A stretch of 64,000 nucleotides of DNA from Saprospiraceae bacterium (GTDB taxonomy: Bacteria; Bacteroidota; Bacteroidia; Chitinophagales; Saprospiraceae). Below are positions 27,148 through 36,988 of this stretch, piece after piece; the first letter of the stretch is position 1, and every line of letters begins with the position of its first letter. The notes beneath the pieces were generated by a model. The model was not told where the DNA came from, did not search any database, and saw nothing but the letters and a program-made list of their open reading frames with translations. The translations under genes and the position numbers were made by a program. The stretch lies in the NCBI GenBank assembly GCA_016717145.1, contig JADKGD010000004.1:1-64000 (forward strand). The letters run 5' to 3'.

Positions 27148-28644
27148 TTATCTGTTTTCAATCAATATTTTAAGATCGTTTTTCCATAAATGATACGCAT
27201 CATGATACTGCTGATTATTTTTATCCGGCTCAAATACACCTACTAATTCATTACTGATTAAAGCTTCGTCCATATCTACAAATCCACCACCTATCAAAGA
27301 TGCTTTTGCAGCTCCGACGGCACCTGTGGTATCGAATACCTGAATGCTGCAATCCAATAATTGCACAATAGATTGTGAAAAAATCTTTGATCTGAATAAG
27401 TTATCATTTCCGGCTTTGATAATGGAAATAGGTATACCCAAATACTTTAGTAATTCACAACCATATACATAAGAAAAGGCAATACCCTCCAAACCAGCTC
27501 TGTAAAAATGGTTTTTTGAGTGCAGATTAAACTGCAGATTATTGACTTGAGCACCAAAATTTTTATCGCCAAACATACGCTCAGTACCGTTGCCAAAAGG
27601 AAGAATACGCAATCCCTCGGATCCAACCGGAATTTTGGAAGAGAGTTCTTCCATATCATCATAGGATAAGCCTTCGGACGCTATTTGATGGCGTATCCAT
27701 GCATATTGAATGCCTGCTCCGTTTATACAGAGTAAAGAACCAATACGAGGAACATCTGCTGAATGATTTACGTAGGCAAAACTATTTATTCTTGATGCTT
27801 CGTCATATATTAATGTATCAGAAATTCCATAAACCACACCTGAAGTTCCCCCCGTGGCAGCAATTTCATTAGGGTGCATGACCTGCAATGAAAGCGCATT
27901 ATTAGGTTGATCTCCCGCACGGTAAGTAATAGACGTTGCTGCTGAAAGTCCTAACGCCTCGGCCGCCTTAGTGGTTAAATGGCCTTGAATACCAAATGTA
28001 TCAACCAAATCAGGCAGCATTCCATAATCGAAGCCATAATAATCCATTACTTCAAAAGCAGGTCTGTTATCTTTAAAATTCCATAGGACTGCCTCAGACA
28101 AACCACCCACCGTGGTATTTATTTGATTTGTCATTTTCATAAAAATATAATCGCCGGGCAGCATAAATTTGTATATTTTTTCATACACTTCAGGTTCATG
28201 TTCTTTAACCCACTTCAGCTTTGAAGCGGTAAAATTACCGGGTGAATTCAACAAATGTGTCAGGCAAAAATTTTTACCGATGTCTGAAAAAGCTTTATGT
28301 CCATAGTCTACAGCACGACTGTCGCACCATATTATGGCTGGACGGAGCACTTCCAGATAACGGTTTACCAAAACAAGACCATGCATTTGATATGAAATAC
28401 CAATGCTTTTTATCTAGCTTGCATCAATACCGGTCATTGCCAGTAATTTATGTGTGCAAATGATCAAGTTGTTCCACCATTGGGCGGGATCTTGTTCTGC
28501 CCATCCAACTTCAGCTGCTGAGATCTCCATTTCTGTTTCAGGATGCCGCACTATAGCTTCCGTTTTTTTAGTGCTTGCATTATAAAGCGCAGCCTTAATT
28601 GAGGAACTACCAATGTCGTAACCAATGCTATAATGATTCTTCAA
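27148..28644 (-). pseudogene. xylB: Xylulokinase interrupted by an in-frame TAG
   Basis: A FGGY-family kinase phosphorylating D-xylulose. The first part (28644-28414, 76 residues) starts MKNHYSIGYDIGSSSIKAAL with the ATP phosphate-1 motif. After TAG at 28414-28416 the same frame continues IKSIGISYQMHGLV, RPAIIWCDSRAV, TGGTSGVVYGIS and FGNGTERMFGD to the stop at 27148. Total length would be 498 residues, normal for XylB. One base change (for example CAG to TAG) explains the break. The downstream piece could start only at an internal ATG and would lack the first ATP motif. With xylA intact next door this is either recent inactivation, readthrough or a base-call error. Confidence 0.88.
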
Positions 28645-29239
28645 GATTCGATCGGATTGATTTGTTTAAAAATAGCATGATGAGGCCTTAATATGTTTAA
28701 AAGTCTGACAAAAACATTTTGGAATTTTCGTATATTTTTTTTTCATCCAGTATATATATTTGATCACGGCATCATCATTTTATTTTTTTTATTTTTAGGC
28801 TGTCGATTATAGTCCTTTATTATCAACCGGATTATAAAAATAAGCAATAAGGGTATGCCACAACATATTATGATGTAAAACCACATTAGCATCTTATTTA
28901 AAATGACAAAATAGGAATTTTTTTGTTTTCAAAAAAAAGATTTTATCGATTGTTCCCAACTAACACCTTTTGCTAACACAAAATAAATTGATTGTAATAG
29001 GTACAGTAATTATCTGGTTTTGAAAGCATCTACAAAAATGATTACATAATAATTTCCGGCTAATATTTCCTCACCTATTATTTTCAAAAATTTGCATCCT
29101 ATTTTGTTAATGTTTGATGGTTTTTATTTTATTGTCAAACTATATTTCCCTCTAAATTAATTATTCATTTAAATACAAACATTTTTTATACATATGATAA
29201 AAGCGTATTTTTGTCGCTTAAATAATATTTTGATAGAAA
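28645..29239. other. 595-base divergent gap between xylB and fumC
   Basis: AT-rich with long T runs and no gene. It must hold promoters for both sides; only TATTTTTG at 29206-29213 on the fumC side stands out. No regulator binding palindrome was recognised. Confidence 0.45.
29206..29213 (+). promoter_or_regulatory. Putative -7 box TATTTTTG for fumC
   Basis: A TAnnTTTG match 27 bases before the fumC ATG, with no clear TTG at -33. Confidence 0.4.
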
Positions 29240-30625
29240 ATGAGTCAGTATAGAAAAGAAAAAGATAGTATGGGCTACATCGATGTCCCGGCAGATAAAT
29301 ATTGGGGCGCACAAACCCAACGATCAGCAGAAAATTTTAAAATAGGGGGCCATCGTATGCCCAAGGAAATCATCAATGCCTTTGCAGTGCTTAAGATGGC
29401 TGCTGCACAAGCAAATTTTGACCTCGGCGTTTTACCTGAAAACAAGAAAATACTGATCGAACAGGTATGTAATGAAATTTTATCCGGGAAACTTGATGAC
29501 CAGTTCCCGCTTGTGGTATGGCAGACCGGTTCGGGCACACAATCAAATATGAACCTCAATGAAGTCATCGCCAACAGAGCACATGTCATCAATGGCGGCT
29601 CCCTGATAGACGAAAAAAAAGTGCTGCATCCCAATGATGATGTCAATAAATCTCAATCATCCAATGATACCTTTCCTACAGCCATGCACATAGCTGCCTT
29701 CAAAGTACTGGTGGATGTGACCATTCCCGGTCTCGAAATACTCAGAGACACCCTGAAGGAAAAATCTGATAAATTTATGCACATCGTAAAAATAGGTCGC
29801 ACCCACTTTATGGACGCTACCCCATTGACCCTTGGTCAGGAATTATCAGGATATGTGGCCCAGTTGAATCATGGCATAAAAGCCATCAAACATAGTTTTG
29901 ACCATCTGTCAGAACTAGCCCTTGGAGGAACAGCTGTCGGAACGGGTCTAAATACACCAAAAGGATATGACGTGCTTGTCGCAAAAAAGATCGCAGAAAT
30001 CAGCGGCTTACCTTTCATCACAGGAAGTAACAAATTTGAAGGTCTGGCAGCACATGATGCCATCGTTGAGGCGCACGGTGCATTAAAGACAGTAGCAGTC
30101 TCTCTCATGAAGATCGGAAATGACATCAGAATCCTGGCATCAGGACCTAGATGTGGCATCGGCGAACTCATCATTCCAGAAAACGAACCGGGCTCATCCA
30201 TCATGCCGGGCAAGGTCAATCCAACACAATCTGAAGCATTGACTATGGCTATGGCTCAGGTGATGGGCAATGATGTAGCCATCAATATCGGCGGTATGAG
30301 CGGACATTTTGAATTGAATGTCTTCAAACCAGTAATGATATTTAATTTTTTAATGTCTGCAAATCTTATTGGAGATGCGTGTAAAAGTTTTGACGAACAT
30401 TGTGCCGTCGGCATCGAAGCCAACGAAGCACGAATCAAGTTCAATCTGGATAATTCACTTATGCTTGTGACTGCCTTAAATACTAAAATAGGATATGACA
30501 AAGCGGCCGAAATAGCCAAAAAAGCACACAAAGAAGGCACCACACTAAAACAAGCTGCACTGGCTCTGAATTATCTTACTTCAGATGAATTTGATGCCTG
30601 GGTCAGACCGGAGGAAATGATCTGA
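29240..30625 (+). CDS. fumC: Fumarate hydratase class II
   Basis: A 461-residue iron-independent fumarase of the TCA cycle, a homotetramer interconverting fumarate and L-malate. Motifs: the opening DVPADKYWGAQTQRS, SGTQSNMNLNEVIANRA, HPNDDVNKSQSSNDTFPTAM, GRTHFMDATPLTLGQE, and the family signature GSSIMPGKVNPTQSE. All active-site segments are intact. It has its own upstream region and is followed 63 bases later by a lipoprotein gene on the same strand. Confidence 0.97.
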   Translation: MSQYRKEKDSMGYIDVPADKYWGAQTQRSAENFKIGGHRMPKEIINAFAVLKMAAAQANFDLGVLPENKKILIEQVCNEILSGKLDDQFPLVVWQTGSGTQSNMNLNEVIANRAHVINGGSLIDEKKVLHPNDDVNKSQSSNDTFPTAMHIAAFKVLVDVTIPGLEILRDTLKEKSDKFMHIVKIGRTHFMDATPLTLGQELSGYVAQLNHGIKAIKHSFDHLSELALGGTAVGTGLNTPKGYDVLVAKKIAEISGLPFITGSNKFEGLAAHDAIVEAHGALKTVAVSLMKIGNDIRILASGPRCGIGELIIPENEPGSSIMPGKVNPTQSEALTMAMAQVMGNDVAINIGGMSGHFELNVFKPVMIFNFLMSANLIGDACKSFDEHCAVGIEANEARIKFNLDNSLMLVTALNTKIGYDKAAEIAKKAHKEGTTLKQAALALNYLTSDEFDAWVRPEEMI

Positions 30626-30688
30626 AAATATTTACATTATGATGTACCCATAAGCAATTAAGCATCAGTTGGGTAAAAATCCATTTTT

Positions 30689-31702
30689 ATGAAGCACTAT
30701 ATATCATGTTTATTCTTGTCGATTTTATTGGTAGCATGTAAGACCTATAAGCCTGTAACCACCTACGAAATCAAAGAAAACAAAATCCTGGACTACTCGC
30801 TGATGAAAAATTGGGCTTCACATCCTGATATGGTCGACCCCGCTGACAAAATGCCAGAAGGTGGATTGTCGAATGATAAAGATGTGGCTGCTGATGTATT
30901 TTTTCTCCATCCTACCACATATACCGGCGACAAGGGACAGGATCAGTGGAATGCAGATATTGACGACCAAAAACTGAATCAAAAAACAGATGAAGGCACC
31001 ATTCTTTTTCAGGCAAGTGCCTTTAATCAGGCTGGCAGGATTTTTGCTCCGAGATACAGACAAGCACACCTGCAGGCTTACTTTACTAAAGATACTGCAT
31101 CCGCCGTAAAAGCCCTCGATTTTGCATATCAGGACATCAAAAATGCATTTGAATATTACCTCACACATGAAAACAAAGGAAGACCGATTATTATAGCAGC
31201 ACACAGCCAGGGCACCAATCATGCTGAAAGAATACTAACCGATTTTTTTGATGGGAAAGCCTTGAAAAACAAATTGATTGCTGCTTATCTCATTGGTATG
31301 CCCATACAGAAAGAATCATACAAAACCATTAAACCATGCCTCCGAAATGATGATACGGGATGTTTTGTATCCTGGCGTACGTTTAAAAATGGCCATGAAC
31401 CTAAGCGTGTCTTAACGGGCGATCAGATTTGTGTTACCAACCCTTTGTCCTGGTGTACAAATAATGAGTTTATGCCTAAAAGTTTTAATAAAGGAAGCTT
31501 GTTATTTGAGTTTAACAAAGTATATCCACAATTGGTAGATGCACAAATTGAGAATGGTGTACTATGGGCCAATAAACCAAAATTCAAGGGCAGTTTTTTC
31601 CTATGGACCAAAAATTATCATATTGCTGATATTAATTTTTACTATATGAATATCAGAGAAAATGCCAGTGAAAGGGTGAAAACTTTTATGAAAACTAAAT
31701 GA
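30689..31702 (+). CDS. DUF3089 family alpha/beta-hydrolase-like lipoprotein
   Basis: A 337-residue exported lipoprotein. The leader ends in a lipobox LLVACK (Cys 17). The DUF3089 core is visible: AADVFFLHPTTYTGD, FAPRYRQAHLQAYF and the nucleophile elbow IIIAAHSQGTNHAERI with Ser in HSQG, then LIAAYLIGMP. These proteins look like secreted serine hydrolases; the substrate is unknown. It follows fumC with a 63-base gap. Its TGA stop is immediately overlapped by the first copy of a ~100-base tandem repeat. Confidence 0.88.
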   Translation: MKHYISCLFLSILLVACKTYKPVTTYEIKENKILDYSLMKNWASHPDMVDPADKMPEGGLSNDKDVAADVFFLHPTTYTGDKGQDQWNADIDDQKLNQKTDEGTILFQASAFNQAGRIFAPRYRQAHLQAYFTKDTASAVKALDFAYQDIKNAFEYYLTHENKGRPIIIAAHSQGTNHAERILTDFFDGKALKNKLIAAYLIGMPIQKESYKTIKPCLRNDDTGCFVSWRTFKNGHEPKRVLTGDQICVTNPLSWCTNNEFMPKSFNKGSLLFEFNKVYPQLVDAQIENGVLWANKPKFKGSFFLWTKNYHIADINFYYMNIRENASERVKTFMKTK

Positions 31703-31902
31703 ACTACGAACAATCGAACAACGAATGATTCGAGCAATCGAATTATGAACAACAAAAAGCGTGGCTTTCCCCTTTAGGGCAGGGGTCAGAAGAGCCAAAT
31801 TAACTACGAACAATTCAAACAACGAATGATTCGAACAATCGAATTATGAACAACAAAAAGCGGGGCTTTCCCCTTTAGGGGCAGGGGTCAGAAGAGCCAA
31901 AT
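31702..31902. repeat. Tandem duplication of a ~100-base unit with CCCCTTTAGGGG hairpin
   Basis: Copy 1 (31702-31800) and copy 2 (31802-31902) both run from AACTACGAACAAT to GGTCAGAAGAGCCAAAT with only a few differences. Each contains the near-palindrome CCCCTTTAGGG(G). Degenerate fragments (AATGATTCAAACAACGAACG) continue to about 31945. No coding potential. Copy 1 begins inside the stop codon of the DUF3089 gene. Confidence 0.85.
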
Positions 31903-31991
31903 GAATGACGAATGATTCAAACAACGAACGAATCGAACTACAAATGACAGAATATCAGCCAGCCCAATAAGCTTTATTTTGACAATCCACA

Positions 31992-32068
31992 AGCCCCATC
32001 GGGGCGATATTTTGGAATGACAAAACCCTGATAAACCACTGATTAGCCCCATCGGGGCGATATTTTGG
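31992..32068. repeat. Two copies of a GCCCCATCGGGGC hairpin motif
   Basis: AGCCCCATCGGGGCGATATT plus TTGG occurs at 31992-32015 and 32045-32068, 53 bases apart. Each has a 5-bp GC stem with a three-base loop followed by GATATTTTGG. It looks like a dispersed intergenic repeat and stands out in AT-rich surroundings. Confidence 0.7.
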
Positions 32069-32135
32069 TTTGATGAGCTATTTAACGATGTATATCGAAC
32101 AAGCAAAAAAATTACCGAACAATCGAAAGAAACAT

Positions 32136-33599
32136 TTAGAAAGGGTCAAATCTGACAATCTTTCTGATGTTCAATTTTTCGATTATTGCAACGATGATTA
32201 AGAACAACCCTAAGCCAATAATGCTTACAAAATAATTTCCTCTAAACAGTATAAAACTTATGTAGCAAAAAATACAGGAGATTATAATATATGCGGCTAT
32301 TTTTTTAATTTCATAAGAGACATGGTAATATTTGTGTCCTAAGCTATAAGACACAAGAGTCATAATAAAATAAGTCAAAAATGTGGCAATCGCTCCACCC
32401 ATAATACCAAATACCGGTATCAATACAAACAATAATATTATCGTCAGTAAAGCTCCTAATATACTGATATACATGCCGATATATGTCCTGTCTGTCAACT
32501 TATACCATATGGCCAGATTGTTATAAATACCTGAAAAAAGATTTGCGACCAGAATGATTGGCACAATCATAAGACCTGGCAAATAGGCTTCATTTTTAAT
32601 AAATAAACCTGCCAGCACATCGATAAATCCTACAACAAATACAAGAAACAAACAGCCGAATATCACAAACCATGTCATGATTTTGCTGTACTTTTCTTTG
32701 GCATTCGGACTAGCCGCGTGATTAAAAAAAAAGGGCTCAGCACCCATCCTGAAAGCTGTAATATACAGTGTCATAAATACGCCAAGCTTATAACAAGCTG
32801 CGTACATGCCATTGGCATCTTTATCGATCAAACGCTGAATCACTAGTTTATCCATATTTTCATTTATAGCATATGCTATACCGGCTATCATAATGGGCAG
32901 TCCATAATTTATAAACTTAATTACAAGCAATTTATCTACCGCCCATTTTATTTTCAGCATCTCCGGAGCTAAACAAAACAGGGTAAATAAACTTGCAAAA
33001 AGGTTTGCAATTATAATGTGCATAACGCCTGGTTTGTATGAGGTCCCAAATCCTATAGTATTCATTAAAAAATCACTTTTTGGAATAAGTTCCGGCAATA
33101 CCAATAAAAACATTGCCGTTAAAGCAAACCAGCAAAGCACATTAGCTACTTTGATGATCATAAATTTTATAGGTCTGCCACTCACCCTGAGATAGGCAAA
33201 TGGAATCACTACCAAGGTATCCAAAACAGTAGTCAATACCAATATTTGAATAAACAACGGATCTTTAAATCCCAAAAAATTACACACAAACGGAGCCGAC
33301 AAAGTGCCGGCAATAGCAAAAATAAAACTGCTACCCATCATCATTAAAAAAGCCGTGGAAATGACTTTGTCTTTGTCAACTTCTGAAGTATAAAATCTGA
33401 AAAAAGCTGTTTCCAGTCCCATGGTAAGCAAGACGTTTATGAAGGCTGCATAAACATACCATGTCGTCTGGTCCGAAAATTCGGCCAGAATCAGCACTTT
33501 TGTAAATACAGGAACCAATGCGATACTGATCAATCTTGGCAAAACAGATGCCATTCCATAGATTACAGTATCTTTAAAGAATGATTTTAAACTACTCAA
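32136..33599 (-). CDS. Oligosaccharide flippase / polysaccharide biosynthesis membrane protein
   Basis: A 487-residue integral inner membrane protein with about 12-14 hydrophobic helices, of the Wzx/RfbX group of the MVF/MATE-like superfamily. The opening SFFKDTVIYGMASVLPRLIS and the GLETAFFRFYTSE segment in helix 3 are typical of Bacteroidetes members. Such proteins flip lipid-linked glycans to the periplasm. No glycosyltransferases lie beside it, so its glycan is unknown. Confidence 0.88.
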   Translation of the reverse strand: MSSLKSFFKDTVIYGMASVLPRLISIALVPVFTKVLILAEFSDQTTWYVYAAFINVLLTMGLETAFFRFYTSEVDKDKVISTAFLMMMGSSFIFAIAGTLSAPFVCNFLGFKDPLFIQILVLTTVLDTLVVIPFAYLRVSGRPIKFMIIKVANVLCWFALTAMFLLVLPELIPKSDFLMNTIGFGTSYKPGVMHIIIANLFASLFTLFCLAPEMLKIKWAVDKLLVIKFINYGLPIMIAGIAYAINENMDKLVIQRLIDKDANGMYAACYKLGVFMTLYITAFRMGAEPFFFNHAASPNAKEKYSKIMTWFVIFGCLFLVFVVGFIDVLAGLFIKNEAYLPGLMIVPIILVANLFSGIYNNLAIWYKLTDRTYIGMYISILGALLTIILLFVLIPVFGIMGGAIATFLTYFIMTLVSYSLGHKYYHVSYEIKKIAAYIIISCIFCYISFILFRGNYFVSIIGLGLFLIIVAIIEKLNIRKIVRFDPF

Positions 33600-33732
33600 A
33601 TGGTTTTGAATTTATTAAATCTGAAGTTAGCTTTAAGTTTGAATACCGCAAATTTACATTAACAAAATCGAAACGGATGTCTAAATTAATATAAATTGTA
33701 AGTACATAAAAGCATAATCTAAATTTTGTCAC

Positions 33733-33740
33733 TATTTTTG
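33733..33740 (+). promoter_or_regulatory. Putative -7 box TATTTTTG for the LEA-like gene
   Basis: A TAnnTTTG match 63 bases upstream of the ATG at 33804. No -33 element at standard spacing. Confidence 0.35.
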
Positions 33741-33803
33741 AACCATTATTCATTAAAATAGCTTACATTTACAACAAATTTATAAAAATTAATAACTAGA
33801 CAC

Positions 33804-34883
33804 ATGGGATTATTTGGATCATTAAAAAGATTATTATTCACCACAGAATCTATTGCTAAATCAGCTGTCGATAAAACTGTCGACTTTACAAAAGAGAAAG
33901 CGGGTGATTTCGCTGATGCTGCCAAAGAAACGGTAGCTGATATTTCAGATAAAACAGCAGGACTTAGAGAAACTGTCATGGAAAAGGCAAATATTGCTAT
34001 GGACAAGGTTGAAAGTGTGGCAGAGACAGCATGGGATAAAACAAAAGAAGTGGCCGATTCAGCTGCTGAAAAAGCACAAAATATGGCTGCCGATGCCGCT
34101 ATTCTTGCCGGTACAGCTTATGATAAAACTAAGGCTGCTGCAACTGAATCATTTGATAAAGTAAGTGATGTTGCAGATGCTGCTATGACCAAAACATCAT
34201 CTATGGCATCGGATATCGTAGACAAAACATCTGACTTAGCTTCTGATGCCGGTGAATTTGTGCAATCGTCTTATGGGAAGACCGTAGATGCAGCTTCTGA
34301 AGCCGTGACTAAAGTTGGCGACGGGGCAGAAAGTTTATTTGAAAAAACAAAAAATGCCACCAGCGAAACATTGAATAAATTATCTCAAAATGAACTGGTT
34401 CAAAAGGCTGGCGACATTACAGAAAAAGTCGGAAGCAAAGTGATGGAAGCGGGTGGAGCTATAGCAGATAAGGCTGCTGATATTTCTGAAAATGTAGGTG
34501 GGAAAGTACTCGAAGCTTCAGATAAAACATGGGATAAATTAGGTGATGCTAAAGATGCTCTTGCAGACAAAGCCAAAGATGTAGCAGAAAGTATCGGTAA
34601 GAAGTTTGACGAGACAGTAAGCAAAGCAGAAGCTTTTATGGCCGAAGAAGATGCCAAACCAAAAAAAGATTTTGCAGACGAAACATTGACAACAGGTGGT
34701 TCACTTTTGGAATCCAAAGATGATTTTTTTTCGAAAGCTTCCCAGTATGCTGACGGAGATTATGATGCATTTAGTGAAGGTAAAATCAGCGTCAATAAAA
34801 AACCTTCAAAAACAGCAGGTCAGGATGATCATGATGGTGATGGAAATGAACAGATTGATGACGCAATAATAGTTGACAATTAA
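33804..34883 (+). CDS. LEA/apolipoprotein-like amphipathic repeat protein
   Basis: A 359-residue, highly charged, Ala/Lys/Asp-rich protein without signal peptide. From ~residue 15 to 290 it is almost entirely degenerate 11-residue-like units of the type AWDKTKEVADSAAEKAQNMA, AYDKTKAAATESFDKVSDVA and VGGKVLEASDKTWDKLGDA. This resembles group 3 late-embryogenesis-abundant or YtxH-like proteins: long amphipathic helices that protect proteins or membranes in desiccation, cold or osmotic stress. The C-terminus (~290-359) is acidic and ends with DDHDGDGNEQIDD. Compositional bias makes family assignment uncertain; function is inferred from pattern only. Confidence 0.8.
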   Translation: MGLFGSLKRLLFTTESIAKSAVDKTVDFTKEKAGDFADAAKETVADISDKTAGLRETVMEKANIAMDKVESVAETAWDKTKEVADSAAEKAQNMAADAAILAGTAYDKTKAAATESFDKVSDVADAAMTKTSSMASDIVDKTSDLASDAGEFVQSSYGKTVDAASEAVTKVGDGAESLFEKTKNATSETLNKLSQNELVQKAGDITEKVGSKVMEAGGAIADKAADISENVGGKVLEASDKTWDKLGDAKDALADKAKDVAESIGKKFDETVSKAEAFMAEEDAKPKKDFADETLTTGGSLLESKDDFFSKASQYADGDYDAFSEGKISVNKKPSKTAGQDDHDGDGNEQIDDAIIVDN

Positions 34884-34963
34884 CAGTTTAGAAATTTTAT
34901 ATGTGGTATTCGCAATAGTAAACCATCACATTTAGATCATAATTTAAAAAATCAAATGATTTA

Positions 34964-35524
34964 ATGTCCCCATTAATCTTAAATGGTAAAACTGAGAAAG
35001 ATCTCATTAAGGCTTGTCTGCAAGGAGACAGATTAGCACAAAGGGATATTTTCAATATGTACGCAGGAAAGATGATGGCAGTTTCAATAAGATATTCCAG
35101 ACATCGCCTGGAAGCAGAAGATATATTGCAGGACACTTTTGTTAAAGTATTCACACATCTTTCCGAATTTGAAAACAATGGCTCCTTTGAAGGCTGGGTG
35201 CGTCGAATTTTGATCAATACCGCAATTAAAAACAACCATAAAAAGTCAGTAAGCTGTGAAGATATCGGATTGGACAATATCAGGGAAGATAGTATCAGTC
35301 CTGAGGTTTTTTCAATGTTGTCTGAAGAAGAACTGATCAAATTAATATCTTCATTACCATATGGGTATAGGATGGTGTTTAATTTGTTTGCTGTAGAAGG
35401 ATACTCTCATAAAGAAATAGGTGAATTTTTAAATATAGAAGAATCAACATCCCGATCGCAACTGGTAAAAGCAAGACGGATTCTTCAGGAAAAAGTGCAT
35501 GAATTGTACAAGGTTGCCATATGA
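34964..35524 (+). CDS. ECF-type RNA polymerase sigma factor
   Basis: A 186-residue sigma-70 family factor of the extracytoplasmic function class. Region 2 is at ~20-90 (AQRDIFNMYAGKMMAVSIRY, ILQDTFVKVFTHL) and region 4 at ~125-180 (LISSLPYGYRMVFNLFAVEG then HKEIGEFLNIEESTSRSQLV). There is no other domain. Its 3' end overlaps the next gene by 4 bases (ATGA), implying translational coupling with a membrane protein that is probably its regulator. Confidence 0.94.
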   Translation: MSPLILNGKTEKDLIKACLQGDRLAQRDIFNMYAGKMMAVSIRYSRHRLEAEDILQDTFVKVFTHLSEFENNGSFEGWVRRILINTAIKNNHKKSVSCEDIGLDNIREDSISPEVFSMLSEEELIKLISSLPYGYRMVFNLFAVEGYSHKEIGEFLNIEESTSRSQLVKARRILQEKVHELYKVAI

Positions 35525-36912
35525 ATCACGTGGACAAAATGTTTAGACATAAACTGGAGCATCATACAGTCGACGTACCGGAGGGTGCATGGGACAATAT
35601 TGCATCACGTTTGCCGGTTCAAAAAAATACCCGACGTCAATTTCTTACTTATTTCGGTACTGTTATCTTACTTTTCGTGACGCTTACTACCATATATTTA
35701 TCACAAACCAAAGATAGTATCAACAAAAAATCAGAATTAATTGAGTCAACTTCACCTGTTAAAACTCAAAAGACTTTACTTGCATCAGCGATGATATTAA
35801 AACCTACATTGGACGTAATATCAGTAAAATATGATGATAGAAGAAATGAACTAATTCCAACAAAAAAGGTACCAACAAAAAAAGAATATGGAATGCCTGA
35901 AAACTCCAATATAACTCAAAATGCCGGGCTAACAGAACTTTCAAAATCTACGTTTGACCATTTTGGAAGTAATCAATTTATATCTACGAAAAGTGATGAA
36001 AACGCTGTGGGTGCAATAAAAAACATTAATATTCAATCCATTCAAATGGTTGACGCCTTACATGTGGAAAGTTTAAATCATAATACCTCCATAATCAATG
36101 CTGATAAGGCAGTGGACAATGTGCATTCAGGTCTTTTTGGTAAAGAAAAACCTGTGAAGGCTTGTCCATTCTTGATCAATATTAAAGACAAAAGTGTGGA
36201 TGTTTACTATTCTAATGATTATGCCTCCAGAAGCCTTGGTTTGAATGATGACAAAGGTCAATCGTATCTAAACCTACGGAATAACACTGAACATGCGATG
36301 TACTCGTTTTCTGCAGGTGTAAGATTTGGTTATAATATAGGTTACAGATGGAATCTGCATACCGGTATAAATTACAGTCAGATAAATGAAAAATTTAAAT
36401 ATATAGACCCTGAATCCAATCAGACAAGACTCATCACCATCAAGGATTATATCTACCAAAACGGAAAAATCGTTGATAGTATAATAACTGAAGAATTAGT
36501 TTTGGTGCCAGGAACCTCTATACTTAAAGTGTATAATAAATATAAAGCATTCGACATTCCTGTACTTGCCAGATTTACCATACTGGCAAATAATAAATTC
36601 AGCCTTTCAGCTATTGGTGGTGTCTACCTTAATGTAGGTTTCAGTCAAAAAGGAATGATTTTGGGTACTGATGGAATTACTCCTGCAGACATAACATCAA
36701 ATGAACTAAAAGAATCTACTGTCTTCAAAACACAACTTGGCATTAGCTTATACAGTGGTGTTAGTCTTGCATATCATCTGACCCCAGAAGTTGACTTCCT
36801 TTTAGAACCAAATGCAAGAATACAAACAGAAAGTATGACACTTGGTACCTATCCAATTAAACAGCGCTATAATACTTTCGGATTATCTACCGGTATAAGA
36901 TATAAATTTTAA
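35521..36912 (+). CDS. Membrane-anchored protein with C-terminal PorT-like beta-rich domain; probable partner of the sigma factor
   Basis: A 463-residue protein with a short N-terminal cytoplasmic part containing KLEHHTVDVPEGAWDNIASR, a motif often found where Bacteroidetes anti-sigma-like proteins begin. A single membrane helix follows at ~42-60 (FGTVILLFVTLTTIYLS), then a ~180-residue low-complexity linker. The C-terminal ~200 residues show alternating beta strands of an outer-membrane-barrel type (FSAGVRFGYNIGYRWNLHTG ... TFGLSTGIRYKF). It overlaps the sigma gene by 4 bases. Anti-sigma function is inferred from context; the mixture of inner-membrane helix and barrel-like domain is odd. Confidence 0.75.
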   Translation: MNHVDKMFRHKLEHHTVDVPEGAWDNIASRLPVQKNTRRQFLTYFGTVILLFVTLTTIYLSQTKDSINKKSELIESTSPVKTQKTLLASAMILKPTLDVISVKYDDRRNELIPTKKVPTKKEYGMPENSNITQNAGLTELSKSTFDHFGSNQFISTKSDENAVGAIKNINIQSIQMVDALHVESLNHNTSIINADKAVDNVHSGLFGKEKPVKACPFLINIKDKSVDVYYSNDYASRSLGLNDDKGQSYLNLRNNTEHAMYSFSAGVRFGYNIGYRWNLHTGINYSQINEKFKYIDPESNQTRLITIKDYIYQNGKIVDSIITEELVLVPGTSILKVYNKYKAFDIPVLARFTILANNKFSLSAIGGVYLNVGFSQKGMILGTDGITPADITSNELKESTVFKTQLGISLYSGVSLAYHLTPEVDFLLEPNARIQTESMTLGTYPIKQRYNTFGLSTGIRYKF

Positions 36913-36988
36913 TATTCAGGCAGCGAATTGAAAAAATAAAGCATCTTGCCTTTGATAACAGATCTATCATCATTCGATACCTTGATGC

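Noticed and set aside
31702..31902. CRISPR or attachment-site reading of the 100-base duplication
   Set aside because: Only two contiguous units with no unique spacer and no integrase or cas gene nearby.
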